Positions 1-10,038 of a stretch of 64,000 nucleotides of DNA are shown piece by piece (position 1 is the first letter of the stretch; every line of letters starts with the position of its first letter). The notes beneath the pieces were generated by a model, which was not told where the DNA came from, did no database searches, and saw nothing but the letters and a program-made list of their open reading frames with translations. Position numbers and translations under genes: made by a program. The DNA is from Halothermothrix sp. Its GTDB lineage: Bacteria > Bacillota > Halanaerobiia > DY22613. The DNA is taken from positions 152,764-216,763 of the forward strand of contig JAENYK010000010.1 of NCBI GenBank assembly GCA_016841825.1, written 5' to 3'.

Positions 1-2656
1 CAGATGCTAACTGATCTCCCTCTATCCAATATCGCTGTCTTTCAAAGGGGTATGTGGGCAGCGGAATTCTCCGTCGTCCAACTTGTATATATAACTGAGA
101 CCAGTCTATCTCTAAACCCAGTAACCAGAGTCTGCCCAGTTTTTGTAACAGATACTGAACGTCAGAAATCTCTCGTTTTTCTGGTCTAATTAGATTTACA
201 CCCCGCTCTTCTGTTTTAGAAATATATCGACGGAGCAGAACACTAAGGTCACGACCTGGGCCAATCTCAATAAACAAATTACTCTTCTCCCCGATTAACT
301 TCTCTATTCCCTCAGCAAAGCGAACCGGTTTTCGCAGCTGTTGAACCCAATACTCCGGATCTACAGCCTGCTCAGTGGTTAACCAACTCCCTGTAATGTT
401 AGAGATCATGGGAATCCGGGGTGGAGTCAATTTTATCATCTCCATCAGGTGTCTGAATTCATCAATTATCGGTTCCATCAGATGGGAATGACCTGCATGG
501 CTCAGAGCTAAACGAGTACAGATTAATCTCTTCTCCCGCATCTTCTCTGCAAACTGATCTATTACCTCTGATTCACCAGCTACAACACAGGATGGACCAT
601 TGATGATCGCCAGCGAGAGATCATCACCTAATAAAGGTTCTAACTCCTCTTGGGAAAGTGGTACACTTAACATCGCTCCCGGCAAAACCTGCTGCATCAG
701 TTTCCCCCGTACAATCACTAACCTTAAAGCATCTTCCAGGGTGAATACTCCCGCCAGAGTAGCCGCAGCCAACTCCCCTAGACTATAACCGATCAGAGCA
801 GTGGGTTGCAATCCCCAACTGTGCAGTAATCTGGCCAGAGCATACTCGAAACTGAAGACGATCGGCTGAACAAATTCTGTCCTCTGTAGTTTTTTCTCTG
901 CCTCTATCGCATCTTTTTTGGGAAACAGGATTGATTTTAAATCTATCTGAGCTATCTTTTTTACTAACTCAAAACAGTGGTCTAACTCTTCACGAAATGA
1001 ATGTATCTCTTGATACAGCTGCCGTCCCATATTCAGATAGTGGGAGCCTTGACCGGCAAACATGAAGATTAGTGACTTTCCTGTATCCTGAACTGCAAAA
1101 ATCTGAGCTTGTTCTGACTGCAATTCTTGCAGCAGCTCATCTGATCCGGCGACTACCATTAGTCGGCGATGCGCAAAATTAGCTCTTCCTACCTGCAGTG
1201 TATATGCCAGGTCCGCCAGGTTAGTCTGGGGATATTTGAGCAAATAATCTCGAAGGTTCTCAGCCTGTTTCTGTAAAGCTGCTGCTGTTCTCGCTGAAAG
1301 GAGAATCAGTTCGAAAGGATTTGGCTTTGATACCTCCAAATATTCAGGTGCTTCCTCTAATATCACATGAGCATTGGTTCCTCCCATTCCAAAAGAACTA
1401 ACTCCTGCCCGCAGTGGATATTGATCACTCTTCCATTTTGCAGCCCGGGTATTAACCTCAAAAAGGCTGTTGGCAAAGTCAATCCTGGGATTAGGTCTGC
1501 TGTAATTCAAACTGGGCGGAATCTGACGATTCTTCAGACTCAAAACCGTCTTGATAAATGCACTTACCCCAGCAGCAGCTTCCAGATGACCAAGATTGGT
1601 CTTGACTGAACCAATTTTACACACTCCCTGTTCTTTAACTCCGGAAAATGCTTTTTTCAAAGCCTCAATTTCGATCGGATCTCCTAAAGCTGTTCCCGTT
1701 CCATGGGTTTCGATATAACTAATACTCTCTGGCTCCACCTCTGCAACATATTGGGCTGTTTTGATTACTGCAGCCTGCCCCTTAATGCTGGGAGCTGTAA
1801 AACCAACCTTCTGGCTACCATCATTGTTAATCGCTGAACCTTTAATTACTGCATGGATATAATCTCCATCACGAATAGCATCAGTCAGGCGTTTTAAAAC
1901 CACAACACCCACCCCATTACCGAAGACTGTACCTTTCGCCTCAGCATCAAAAGCCCGGCAATGTCCATCGGGAGAGAGAATCATTCCCTCATGATACAGA
2001 TAGCCATCTTTTATCGGCAAACTGACCGTCACTCCGCCTGCCAAAGCCAGATCGGTCTCACCTGCCAATAAACCTTGACAGGCCTGATGAATCGCCACTA
2101 AGGAAGTAGAACAGGCTGTCTGAATAGTGACAGCTGGCCCCTTCAGATTCAATTTATAGGCGATTCGTGGTGCCAGATACTCACGAAAATTCAAGCCAAT
2201 TGCCCCATGCTGTTCCAGCAAAGATAATTGAGTCAATAGACGATTTAGCCAGATTATGTTGTTAGAGTTACCGGCATAAACACCTATCAGACCTTTATAT
2301 CTATTGGGATCATAACCAGCGTCTTCTATTGCTTGCCAGGAGCATTCATGAAGTAAACGCATCTGGGGATCCATTATCTGGGCATCCCGGGGAGAATAAT
2401 CAAAGAATGCAGCATCAAAATATTCCACATCTTCCAGAGCCCCTTTGGCTTTGATAAAATTAGGTTGATAAACTAGCCCGGGATTAACCCCAGAAGCAAT
2501 CAATTCTTCCTCCGTGAAAAAGGAGATAGATTCGACACCATTGATTAAATTTTCCCAGAATTGGTCCACATCCCCTGCTCCCGGAAACCTACAGGCCATT
2601 CCAATAACCGCTATCTCTAGACCTGTTGATTTGCTCTTCTCTCTGATCTTATTCAT
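1..2656 (-). CDS. Type I PKS module, KS-AT (cut by left window edge)
   Basis: Modular polyketide synthase subunit that would extend the chain from the upstream thiazole module by one malonyl-type unit. Its N-terminus (MNKIREKSKSTGLEIAVIGM) leads straight into a ketosynthase with the TACSTS active-site Cys, an ETHGTGT His motif and an NLGH His motif. An acyltransferase follows, with GQGSHYLNMG, a GYSLGE nucleophile motif and SHAGHS where malonyl ATs usually have HAFH, so its extender unit is less certain. The sequence is still open at base 1, so later domains (ACP and any reductive domains) lie outside the window. The ATG at 2656 overlaps the stop codon of the preceding PKS-NRPS gene by 8 bases, which implies translational coupling and the next place in the assembly line. 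Domain calls are from motifs read directly; module order follows gene order. Confidence 0.93.
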   Translation of the reverse strand, partial: MNKIREKSKSTGLEIAVIGMACRFPGAGDVDQFWENLINGVESISFFTEEELIASGVNPGLVYQPNFIKAKGALEDVEYFDAAFFDYSPRDAQIMDPQMRLLHECSWQAIEDAGYDPNRYKGLIGVYAGNSNNIIWLNRLLTQLSLLEQHGAIGLNFREYLAPRIAYKLNLKGPAVTIQTACSTSLVAIHQACQGLLAGETDLALAGGVTVSLPIKDGYLYHEGMILSPDGHCRAFDAEAKGTVFGNGVGVVVLKRLTDAIRDGDYIHAVIKGSAINNDGSQKVGFTAPSIKGQAAVIKTAQYVAEVEPESISYIETHGTGTALGDPIEIEALKKAFSGVKEQGVCKIGSVKTNLGHLEAAAGVSAFIKTVLSLKNRQIPPSLNYSRPNPRIDFANSLFEVNTRAAKWKSDQYPLRAGVSSFGMGGTNAHVILEEAPEYLEVSKPNPFELILLSARTAAALQKQAENLRDYLLKYPQTNLADLAYTLQVGRANFAHRRLMVVAGSDELLQELQSEQAQIFAVQDTGKSLIFMFAGQGSHYLNMGRQLYQEIHSFREELDHCFELVKKIAQIDLKSILFPKKDAIEAEKKLQRTEFVQPIVFSFEYALARLLHSWGLQPTALIGYSLGELAAATLAGVFTLEDALRLVIVRGKLMQQVLPGAMLSVPLSQEELEPLLGDDLSLAIINGPSCVVAGESEVIDQFAEKMREKRLICTRLALSHAGHSHLMEPIIDEFRHLMEMIKLTPPRIPMISNITGSWLTTEQAVDPEYWVQQLRKPVRFAEGIEKLIGEKSNLFIEIGPGRDLSVLLRRYISKTEERGVNLIRPEKREISDVQYLLQKLGRLWLLGLEIDWSQLYIQVGRRRIPLPTYPFERQRYWIEGDQLAS

Positions 2657-5600
2657 CATCCATTCCCTCTCTTCTATGGTTAATTCTCTGCTGTGCCCGG
2701 GCCCGTAACCTATCTTTGCCTTCATCCAGAGTATCTGTCCTTTCCAGATCCTCACCCTGAGCTGCAACCTCTGTTAAAGGATTAATCGTCTGTAGTTGTA
2801 ACTCCTGATAAAGATATTGAGCAAAAGAACGAATGGTTGAATACTCAAACATGGCTACAATCGGGATATTTGACCCAAACTCTTGATTAACCCGATGATT
2901 AATCCGGGCAATCTCCAGAGAACGAATTCCCAGTTCAAACAGGTTATCATTCATCCCCAGTTCTTCCAAATCCAAGATCTCCAGACAGATCTCAGTGACC
3001 TTTCTTTCCAGGTCTGTTGTTGGAGCCGCGTAAACCGTCTCTAGCTTCGTTCTAATCTTTTCAGGATCAGGTAAAGCTTTGCGGTCAACTTTACCGTTAG
3101 CTGTCAATGGCATCCTATCTACCCTGACAAAATAGGTGGGAATCATATAATCAGGTAACAGAGTCTGCAAACTTCTTCTCAGATCACCGGTAGATAACTC
3201 CCGATCAGCGGCATAATATGCACAGAGATATTTATCAGTTCCCAAACCTCTGGCAGTTACCACAGCGTCTTTGATCTCTTGAACCGTTAACAGTTGAGTC
3301 TCTATCTCTCCCAATTCAATCCGATAACCACCAATCTTGACCTGAAAATCCTTTCGACCAATGAATTCTATATACCCGGTCTGATGCATAACCCCATAAT
3401 CACCGGTTTTATATAATCTGCCAAGTTGTGAATGGTCAATAAAGGAATTTTGGGATTTCTCCTGATCATTCATGTACCCTGAAGCTACACCAACGCCCCC
3501 GATATACAGTTCACCTGGCACGCCTAAAGGTAGCAATTCCTGCTGATGGTTTAAAACATAGAATTTCTGATTGGCCAGTGGGTAGCCATAGGGAATACTT
3601 TTCCAACTATCGGCAACCTGGTCAATAGGAAAATAGATTGACCAGATCGAACCCTCTGTCGCTCCACCAAGACTAATTACCTCCGCCCGGGGACAATGTT
3701 TTTTGATCTTTTCCGGTAATTTTAAAGGAATCCAATCCCCACTCAAAAGCACCAGACGTAAACTCTGTTTACTCTTAATCTCCGCAGTATCCCGATCACT
3801 AATTCCCGCTGCCGCATCTTTATCTTCAGCATCAAAATCATCCAGATTTTTAGTACTAACCACAGCCTCACTGTTGGAAACTTGTAATCCTTTTTGAAGA
3901 TTCACCGCTTTAGGTTTTAAGCCCACCTCCACCGCATGGATGAAGACCTGATTGGCATTTAATTTAAAATAATCTCTAACTTTATCAAACTGTATCGTTC
4001 CAATTGAACATAATCCGAGATCGAGCAATTCAGCCGCCTGGGTCATGGTCGAGACCATTATCCCTGCATCAAGACAGGCGAAGTAATAACCCATAGCTCC
4101 ATACTTGGGCATATTGGTCTGCGGATTATAGATCAGATAGATTGAAAAAGCCGCTGAGGTAAATATCGACTGATTCCCGTATCCATAAATATCTTCACTA
4201 AGCACCTGTTGATCAGTGATCAGATCAAGACTATTATCACCAGGATTATAGTAGTACAACCCCTGATCGATCTCTTCCACCCGATTCTTCTTCACATAGA
4301 CAAATAGATCAATAGGATACAATCCCCCGGCGCTGGCGTAATAGTAACGAATATTTTCGCCTTCTGTAAACTGCTGCATCACTGACAGAAACTGAGCAAA
4401 AGTCGTCTTACTGATCAGAGTATTCTCGACAAACTCCCGATAACTGCGCCGCTGATTAATAAAATCCGGAAATTGATTCTGCTGCTCTAAATATACCTTT
4501 CCACGATCATAACCCCGGTATCTTCTGGTCTGTTGAAGTTTTTTAAATTTGTTATACTCCTGCTCATTATAGAGAATCTCTTCACTATAAGGATTATTAA
4601 AAAGCCTACTCTGTCGATGAAATAACTCTTCAGGTGTCAGGATAGAGTTGACCAGAATCCGCTTATCAATTAACTCCTTCAGCAAATTCAATAGTTCATT
4701 TTCATCAATTAATGGGAATTCTTTTACTATCTCCGCAACGCTGATTCCCTTTTGAGTCAGAAAATACAGATCGGGAAACACCTCTAAAGCCAGATCGGAG
4801 AAAAAGTATCTCCCAATATTAATTGACCTTCCCTGCCTCCTCCATTCCACAGCAGGTGACCAATAATAGAGACTATCTTGCTCTACCCTTTTCACAGAAG
4901 GCAAACTTCGATCACCATCACCGGTCAGAGTGATCTCCAGCTCCATCTGCTGGACAGCCAGATCCATAATTGCCGGCACTGAATTCCAGATGGTAATCTG
5001 CTTCTGCCGTAAAATGTCAACCAGATCATCTACATCCCGTTGATCTCTGATCATTACCAGTGTAGCTCCTGTACTCAGAGAGCCAAATAGATCATAAACC
5101 GACAGATCAAAACACATTGAAGAGATACCGATAATCCGGTCTTCCCGATTAACATTAAACCGCTGGTTAATATCAATAATTGTATTAGTAACAGCTCCAT
5201 GAGTAATCACAACACCTTTGGGTTTTCCAGTACTACCCGATGTATAGATCACATAAGCCAGATCATCAGGAATATTCACATTTTCCAATCTATCTCTCTG
5301 TACCTGCTCCAGTTTCTCCTGTCGATAAAAACCAGGTTTTAGTAGCAGTTTACAGTCGCTATTCTGATAGATATACTCTTTTCTCTCTGTGGGATACTCA
5401 GGATCGATAGGAACATAAGCTGCTCCAGCCTTCAAAATACCCAGGATATTCACCACAGTTTCTATCTCCCGAACAGCCAGAACACCGATTAGCTCATTCC
5501 TTCCTATTCCCCTGTCACGCAGATACCAGGCCAGTTGATTGGATCTTAGATCTAACTCTTGATAACTAATCTTCCCGGTTCCATCCTCTATTGCTATCTG

Positions 5601-8600
5601 TTCAGGAGTTAAACCTACTTGCTCAATAAACAACTGGTGCAGAGTAGTTGGTTCAATCTTTCTTTCTGTCTGATTATATTTTTGGATCAACTCCAGATCT
5701 TCCTCTGCCGGTCTGAAGACGTACTCATCTTCTCCTGTAATCAATGCCTTTAACACAGAAATATACTGATCAAACATTGAATTAATCACTTTTGGTTCAA
5801 AGAGATCGGCTGCATAATCCCAGACCACCAGCAGTTCACCATTCTCTTCACCAACCTGATTATCCAGATACACCTGAGAAGTCTGCGAGATCCCCATCTT
5901 CACCTCGCCAATCGGCTCAACTACCTCCGCTGTCTGATCTGTCTCAAATAACATACTGGTAAAGATAACTGGCATCAATGCCTGTCTTCTGGCATTGCGC
6001 TGTTTGCTCAATTCGTGAATAAATTCCACTCCATCGTAGTGTCGGTGCTCTAGACCTTTTAAAAGAGTATTTTGCACCTCTTTTGCCTGATCCCAGAAAG
6101 AGACTCCAGCAGAAAAATGCACATCTAGTAGGATTACAGACGTAAAATCACCAATAATTCTATTCACATCAGGATGGAAAGGAAATCGGTTAAAGATCGT
6201 CAGATTAATCCCCAGATCAGGCTGGTTACTCCAATATGCCAGAACTCTGGTATACACAGCTGCCAACAATGCAGAAGGTGTCAGATTATGTTTTCTGGCT
6301 CTCGCTTTCAGATTAAGCCAATCTTTTCTGGCGAAAACCCTTTTATGACGGGCAAAATGTGGTTTTTCTACCTCAGATGGATTAATTCGCAATGGGAGAG
6401 CAGGTGCAGCCGGAAAAGCGTTTAATTTGCTCAACCAATACTCTTTATCTTTCCGATAAAGATCTGACTTCTTCAAATCCTGATAAGCCAGTATATAATC
6501 CCGAAAAGTGAACTCAAGAGCCGGGAATTCTAACTGAGGATTGGCATATAGAGCCATTAATTCTTCACCAATTAATCTAATACTGGCCGCATCACCGATC
6601 AACAGATCAAAACCAATGCACAGATAATTTGTTTTCGCAGTTAAGCGAAGAGCCTTGAGCTCAAATAATGGCCACTGCCCGGGTTCAAAAACATAGTGGG
6701 ACATCCTCTCCCTTTCCCGAATGATCCGTCTTTCCTGTTCTGCTTCGGTCAACCCGGTCAGGTCCTCAATCTGAATCGTATACACCGGGATCTCTTCTAA
6801 GATCCTCTGTTGATGATCTTCAGTGAAGACAGCCCTGAGCATCGGATGCCGCTCAATTAACCGATTTAGAGTCTGGTTGAAGCGGAAGATGTCAACTTCA
6901 GTCTCCCATTCCTGATACACATGGGTCGAAACTCCTCCCATCTCAAACTGGTTATCTCTCCCCAAGAGGTATGCTCCCTGAATATCGGTTAAGGGGAAAG
7001 GTTGATGCTGATTTGTCGGGTCAGGTTCCCGCCTCAGATAAACAACCTGTGCAGATTGACCTCCCTGTGCCATCTCCTCTTCAATATATGCTGCCAACTC
7101 CTCAATACTCAAACCACTCAACAACTTCTCTAAAGGTATCCGCAGATTGAATTTACTCTCAATCTGACCCCCAACGGTCACAGCCTTTAGTGAATCTCCT
7201 CCCAGATCAAAGAAACTCTCATAGACACTAATCTTACCAATTCCCAGAATCTGTTGAAAGATCTCCACGAGCACTGCTTCAACCTCTGTTCGGGGAGGAA
7301 CATAGGAACCAGGTAGCTCTACTCTCTCATATAAAGTAGCTGCAGCCTGTTGTACCTCACTCCATTTATCGGCACCGTCGACGAATTTACCACCCAGAAG
7401 ATTGGGGACAGCTACACTGAAGTACTGTTTCTCAAAAGAATAAGTCGGTAAAGGTATTCGGGACCTTTGCTCCCCCTGATAGAAAGATGCCCAGTCAATC
7501 TGTACCCCTTCAGCCCAGAGGCGTCCAATTTTGTCTAACAGATAATTCAGATCAGAACCTTCCTCTTTTGGATGTCTTACCAGATTAATGACAACCTGAG
7601 AGTTTAATTTCTCATGCCTTTTGGCAAAGGTACTCAATGTCCGCCCCGGGCCAACTTCTATCAAAATCATCTTCTGATCCTGCAAAATCTCCCGCAAACC
7701 ATCGGCAAAGCGAACTGTTCCCCGCAGATGTTTGACCCAATATTCGGGATCTGTCACCCTGTCTGCCCAACTACCAGTCACATTAGATATATAAGGTAAC
7801 TCAGGCTGATTTAATTTCAGCTGACTAACCTGAGTCCTGAATTTATCCAAAATCGAATCCATCATCGCCGAATGAAAAGCATGTGAGGTGTGTAACTCCC
7901 GACACTCTATTGCTTTAGCCTGTAAACTGGCGGCGAAGGCGGTGATCTCAGAGGCTGGCCCGGAGACAACACACTGAGCTGAACTATTTACAGCAGCCAA
8001 AGATAACTTTTTGGGCATCAGAGCCATTAACTCCGTTTCAGACAGCGAGACTCCCAACATTGATCCATGAGGTACTTCCTGCATCAACTTACCCCGTAAA
8101 GCCACCAACTTTAACCCATCTTCCAGACTAAATACCCCGGCTAAACAGGCAGCCACATATTCCCCGATACTATGTCCAATCATCGCCTGGGGTTTGATAC
8201 CCCAGTTCAGTAAAAGTTTAGCCAGAGCATATTCAAAGGTGAAGAGTATCGGCTGAGTCAGATATGTCTGATTAATTCTCTTTTGATCAGCGTCTTCACC
8301 AGGATACAGCACTTCCCCCAGATCACATCCTACCAGTGGACGCAGTGTCGCAAAACAGTAATCGACAATCTGGCGGAATTCCTCTATCTCTTGATACAGC
8401 TCTTGTCCCATCTTAATATACTGAGAACCCTGACCTGAAAACATCAGGGCTACAGGACGATTCTCCAACTCGGCAATTGAACTGGTAACCCGCGTTGGCT
8501 TTAAATCTGACAATTCTTCAATTACTTCGTCTATATCTGTCGCCACCACCGCCCGTCGATATTTAAAATCTTTTCGTCCCAGATGCAGAGTATAAGCCAG

Positions 8601-10037
8601 ATCAGAGATATTCACCCCGGATGTATTTTGAAGATAGGTGACCAGGTCTCCGGTCATTCTTTCCAGACTCCCCCCGGTTTTAGCCGACAGGGTGATAATA
8701 TTCAGTGGTTTAACCGGAGATGACTCTTGACCAACTGGCGCTTCCTCTAAAATCAGATGGGCATTCGTACCCCCGATCCCAAAAGAACTAACTCCTGCCC
8801 GCAATGGGTAATCTGTTTTTTTCCATTCAGATAATCGATCATTGACATAAAAAGGACTATTGGCAAAATCAATTCCAGGATTGGGCGTAGTATAATGTAA
8901 ACTGGGAGGAATCTGACCATACTGCAAAGCCAGAACTGTTTTGATAAAACCCGCTACTCCTGCTGCAGCATCCAGATGACCAATATTTGATTTGACTGAA
9001 CCTATCCGACAGAATTGTCGTAAATCTGTATCAAAGGCTAACTTTAATGCTTCAATCTCTATCGGATCACCCAGGGCTGTGGCAGTACCGTGAGCTTCGA
9101 TATAAGTGATACTCTCAGGTTCAACTTCTGCCACCTGTTGGGCTGTCCGAATTACCTCTACCTGACCCTCCACACTGGGTGCTGTATACCCAACTTTGCG
9201 CACTCCATCATTATTTACCGCAGAACCTTTGATGACTGCATGAATCGTATCCCCATCAGCCAGGGCATCTTCAAGACGCTTTAGGACCACAATTCCGACA
9301 CCATCGCCCCGGACAGTGCCCTGGGCCAGTGCGTCAAAAGCCCGACAATGCCCATCGGGAGAATGAATCATCCCTTGATGATAGTAATAACCTGCTTTTT
9401 TGGGTAGAGTTATTGAAATTCCTCCCGCCAGAGCCATATCACACTCTCCACTAAGTAATCCCTGTACAGCCAGATGGATTGCTACCAGAGAAGTAGAACA
9501 GGCGGTCTGAACAGTAAAGCTTGGTCCTTTTAAATTTAATTTGTACGAAATCCGTGTACTCAAAAAATCCCGATCATTCAAACTTATAGCATCATACTGT
9601 TCTGCTCCTGCATTTTTACCCATCAAGGAACGGGCAATCCACGGTAGATTAGAAGCAGATCCCACATACAAACCGATGGGATGAGGATAATTATCAGAAT
9701 TATATCCGGCACACTCTACAGCCTGCCAGGCACATTCATGCAAAACCCTTAACTGGGGATCCATTAATTCCGCTTCCCGGGGCGAATACCCGAAAAATCC
9801 AGGATCAAAGTATTCAACCTCATCCAGGGCACCTTTGGCTCTGACATATGTAGGATCATTTAACACCTCATCCTGAATACCCCCTTCCCGTAACTCTTCA
9901 GCAGTAAAGAAGGAGATCGACTCTTCTCCATTTTTTAAATTATCCCAGAATTCAGCAATATTTTTAGCTCCCGGAAACCTACCCGCCATTCCAATAACTG
10001 CTATCTCTAAACCAGTTCTATTCTCCCCCTGATTCAA
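2649..10037 (-). CDS. Hybrid PKS-NRPS: KS-AT-ACP-Cy-A(Cys, with embedded oxidase)-PCP
   Basis: About 2462 residues. Domains: KS (active Cys near 180 in TACSTS, His near 316 and 354), AT (GHSIGE near 621-626 and HAFH, hence malonyl-CoA), ACP (DLGGDSLK, Ser near 949), a heterocyclisation domain whose C3 motif is DLLIGDAAS in place of HHxxxDG, an A domain, and a final PCP (ELGIRSLEIA). The A-domain pocket residues read D-L-Y-N-L-S-L-I-W-K, the classic cysteine code. Between A4 (CFDLSVYD) and A5 (SLGGATE) sits a SagB/McbC-type flavin oxidase of about 340 residues (RRSYREF, YYYASAGGLYP, GAMGYYFACLDAG). The module should condense one malonate, load Cys, cyclise it to thiazoline and oxidise it to thiazole. 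I chose the TTG at 10037: a GGGAGG site lies 8 bases upstream and the TTG abuts the preceding gene's TGA. No KR, DH or ER domain is visible. Confidence 0.93.
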   Translation of the reverse strand: MNQGENRTGLEIAVIGMAGRFPGAKNIAEFWDNLKNGEESISFFTAEELREGGIQDEVLNDPTYVRAKGALDEVEYFDPGFFGYSPREAELMDPQLRVLHECAWQAVECAGYNSDNYPHPIGLYVGSASNLPWIARSLMGKNAGAEQYDAISLNDRDFLSTRISYKLNLKGPSFTVQTACSTSLVAIHLAVQGLLSGECDMALAGGISITLPKKAGYYYHQGMIHSPDGHCRAFDALAQGTVRGDGVGIVVLKRLEDALADGDTIHAVIKGSAVNNDGVRKVGYTAPSVEGQVEVIRTAQQVAEVEPESITYIEAHGTATALGDPIEIEALKLAFDTDLRQFCRIGSVKSNIGHLDAAAGVAGFIKTVLALQYGQIPPSLHYTTPNPGIDFANSPFYVNDRLSEWKKTDYPLRAGVSSFGIGGTNAHLILEEAPVGQESSPVKPLNIITLSAKTGGSLERMTGDLVTYLQNTSGVNISDLAYTLHLGRKDFKYRRAVVATDIDEVIEELSDLKPTRVTSSIAELENRPVALMFSGQGSQYIKMGQELYQEIEEFRQIVDYCFATLRPLVGCDLGEVLYPGEDADQKRINQTYLTQPILFTFEYALAKLLLNWGIKPQAMIGHSIGEYVAACLAGVFSLEDGLKLVALRGKLMQEVPHGSMLGVSLSETELMALMPKKLSLAAVNSSAQCVVSGPASEITAFAASLQAKAIECRELHTSHAFHSAMMDSILDKFRTQVSQLKLNQPELPYISNVTGSWADRVTDPEYWVKHLRGTVRFADGLREILQDQKMILIEVGPGRTLSTFAKRHEKLNSQVVINLVRHPKEEGSDLNYLLDKIGRLWAEGVQIDWASFYQGEQRSRIPLPTYSFEKQYFSVAVPNLLGGKFVDGADKWSEVQQAAATLYERVELPGSYVPPRTEVEAVLVEIFQQILGIGKISVYESFFDLGGDSLKAVTVGGQIESKFNLRIPLEKLLSGLSIEELAAYIEEEMAQGGQSAQVVYLRREPDPTNQHQPFPLTDIQGAYLLGRDNQFEMGGVSTHVYQEWETEVDIFRFNQTLNRLIERHPMLRAVFTEDHQQRILEEIPVYTIQIEDLTGLTEAEQERRIIRERERMSHYVFEPGQWPLFELKALRLTAKTNYLCIGFDLLIGDAASIRLIGEELMALYANPQLEFPALEFTFRDYILAYQDLKKSDLYRKDKEYWLSKLNAFPAAPALPLRINPSEVEKPHFARHKRVFARKDWLNLKARARKHNLTPSALLAAVYTRVLAYWSNQPDLGINLTIFNRFPFHPDVNRIIGDFTSVILLDVHFSAGVSFWDQAKEVQNTLLKGLEHRHYDGVEFIHELSKQRNARRQALMPVIFTSMLFETDQTAEVVEPIGEVKMGISQTSQVYLDNQVGEENGELLVVWDYAADLFEPKVINSMFDQYISVLKALITGEDEYVFRPAEEDLELIQKYNQTERKIEPTTLHQLFIEQVGLTPEQIAIEDGTGKISYQELDLRSNQLAWYLRDRGIGRNELIGVLAVREIETVVNILGILKAGAAYVPIDPEYPTERKEYIYQNSDCKLLLKPGFYRQEKLEQVQRDRLENVNIPDDLAYVIYTSGSTGKPKGVVITHGAVTNTIIDINQRFNVNREDRIIGISSMCFDLSVYDLFGSLSTGATLVMIRDQRDVDDLVDILRQKQITIWNSVPAIMDLAVQQMELEITLTGDGDRSLPSVKRVEQDSLYYWSPAVEWRRQGRSINIGRYFFSDLALEVFPDLYFLTQKGISVAEIVKEFPLIDENELLNLLKELIDKRILVNSILTPEELFHRQSRLFNNPYSEEILYNEQEYNKFKKLQQTRRYRGYDRGKVYLEQQNQFPDFINQRRSYREFVENTLISKTTFAQFLSVMQQFTEGENIRYYYASAGGLYPIDLFVYVKKNRVEEIDQGLYYYNPGDNSLDLITDQQVLSEDIYGYGNQSIFTSAAFSIYLIYNPQTNMPKYGAMGYYFACLDAGIMVSTMTQAAELLDLGLCSIGTIQFDKVRDYFKLNANQVFIHAVEVGLKPKAVNLQKGLQVSNSEAVVSTKNLDDFDAEDKDAAAGISDRDTAEIKSKQSLRLVLLSGDWIPLKLPEKIKKHCPRAEVISLGGATEGSIWSIYFPIDQVADSWKSIPYGYPLANQKFYVLNHQQELLPLGVPGELYIGGVGVASGYMNDQEKSQNSFIDHSQLGRLYKTGDYGVMHQTGYIEFIGRKDFQVKIGGYRIELGEIETQLLTVQEIKDAVVTARGLGTDKYLCAYYAADRELSTGDLRRSLQTLLPDYMIPTYFVRVDRMPLTANGKVDRKALPDPEKIRTKLETVYAAPTTDLERKVTEICLEILDLEELGMNDNLFELGIRSLEIARINHRVNQEFGSNIPIVAMFEYSTIRSFAQYLYQELQLQTINPLTEVAAQGEDLERTDTLDEGKDRLRARAQQRINHRREGMDDE

Positions 10038-10038
10038 C

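Noticed and set aside
6174..6425. Plus-strand ORFs across 1-23 kb
   Set aside because: They are short antisense shadows of the NRPS/PKS genes, with no ribosome sites or recognisable products.
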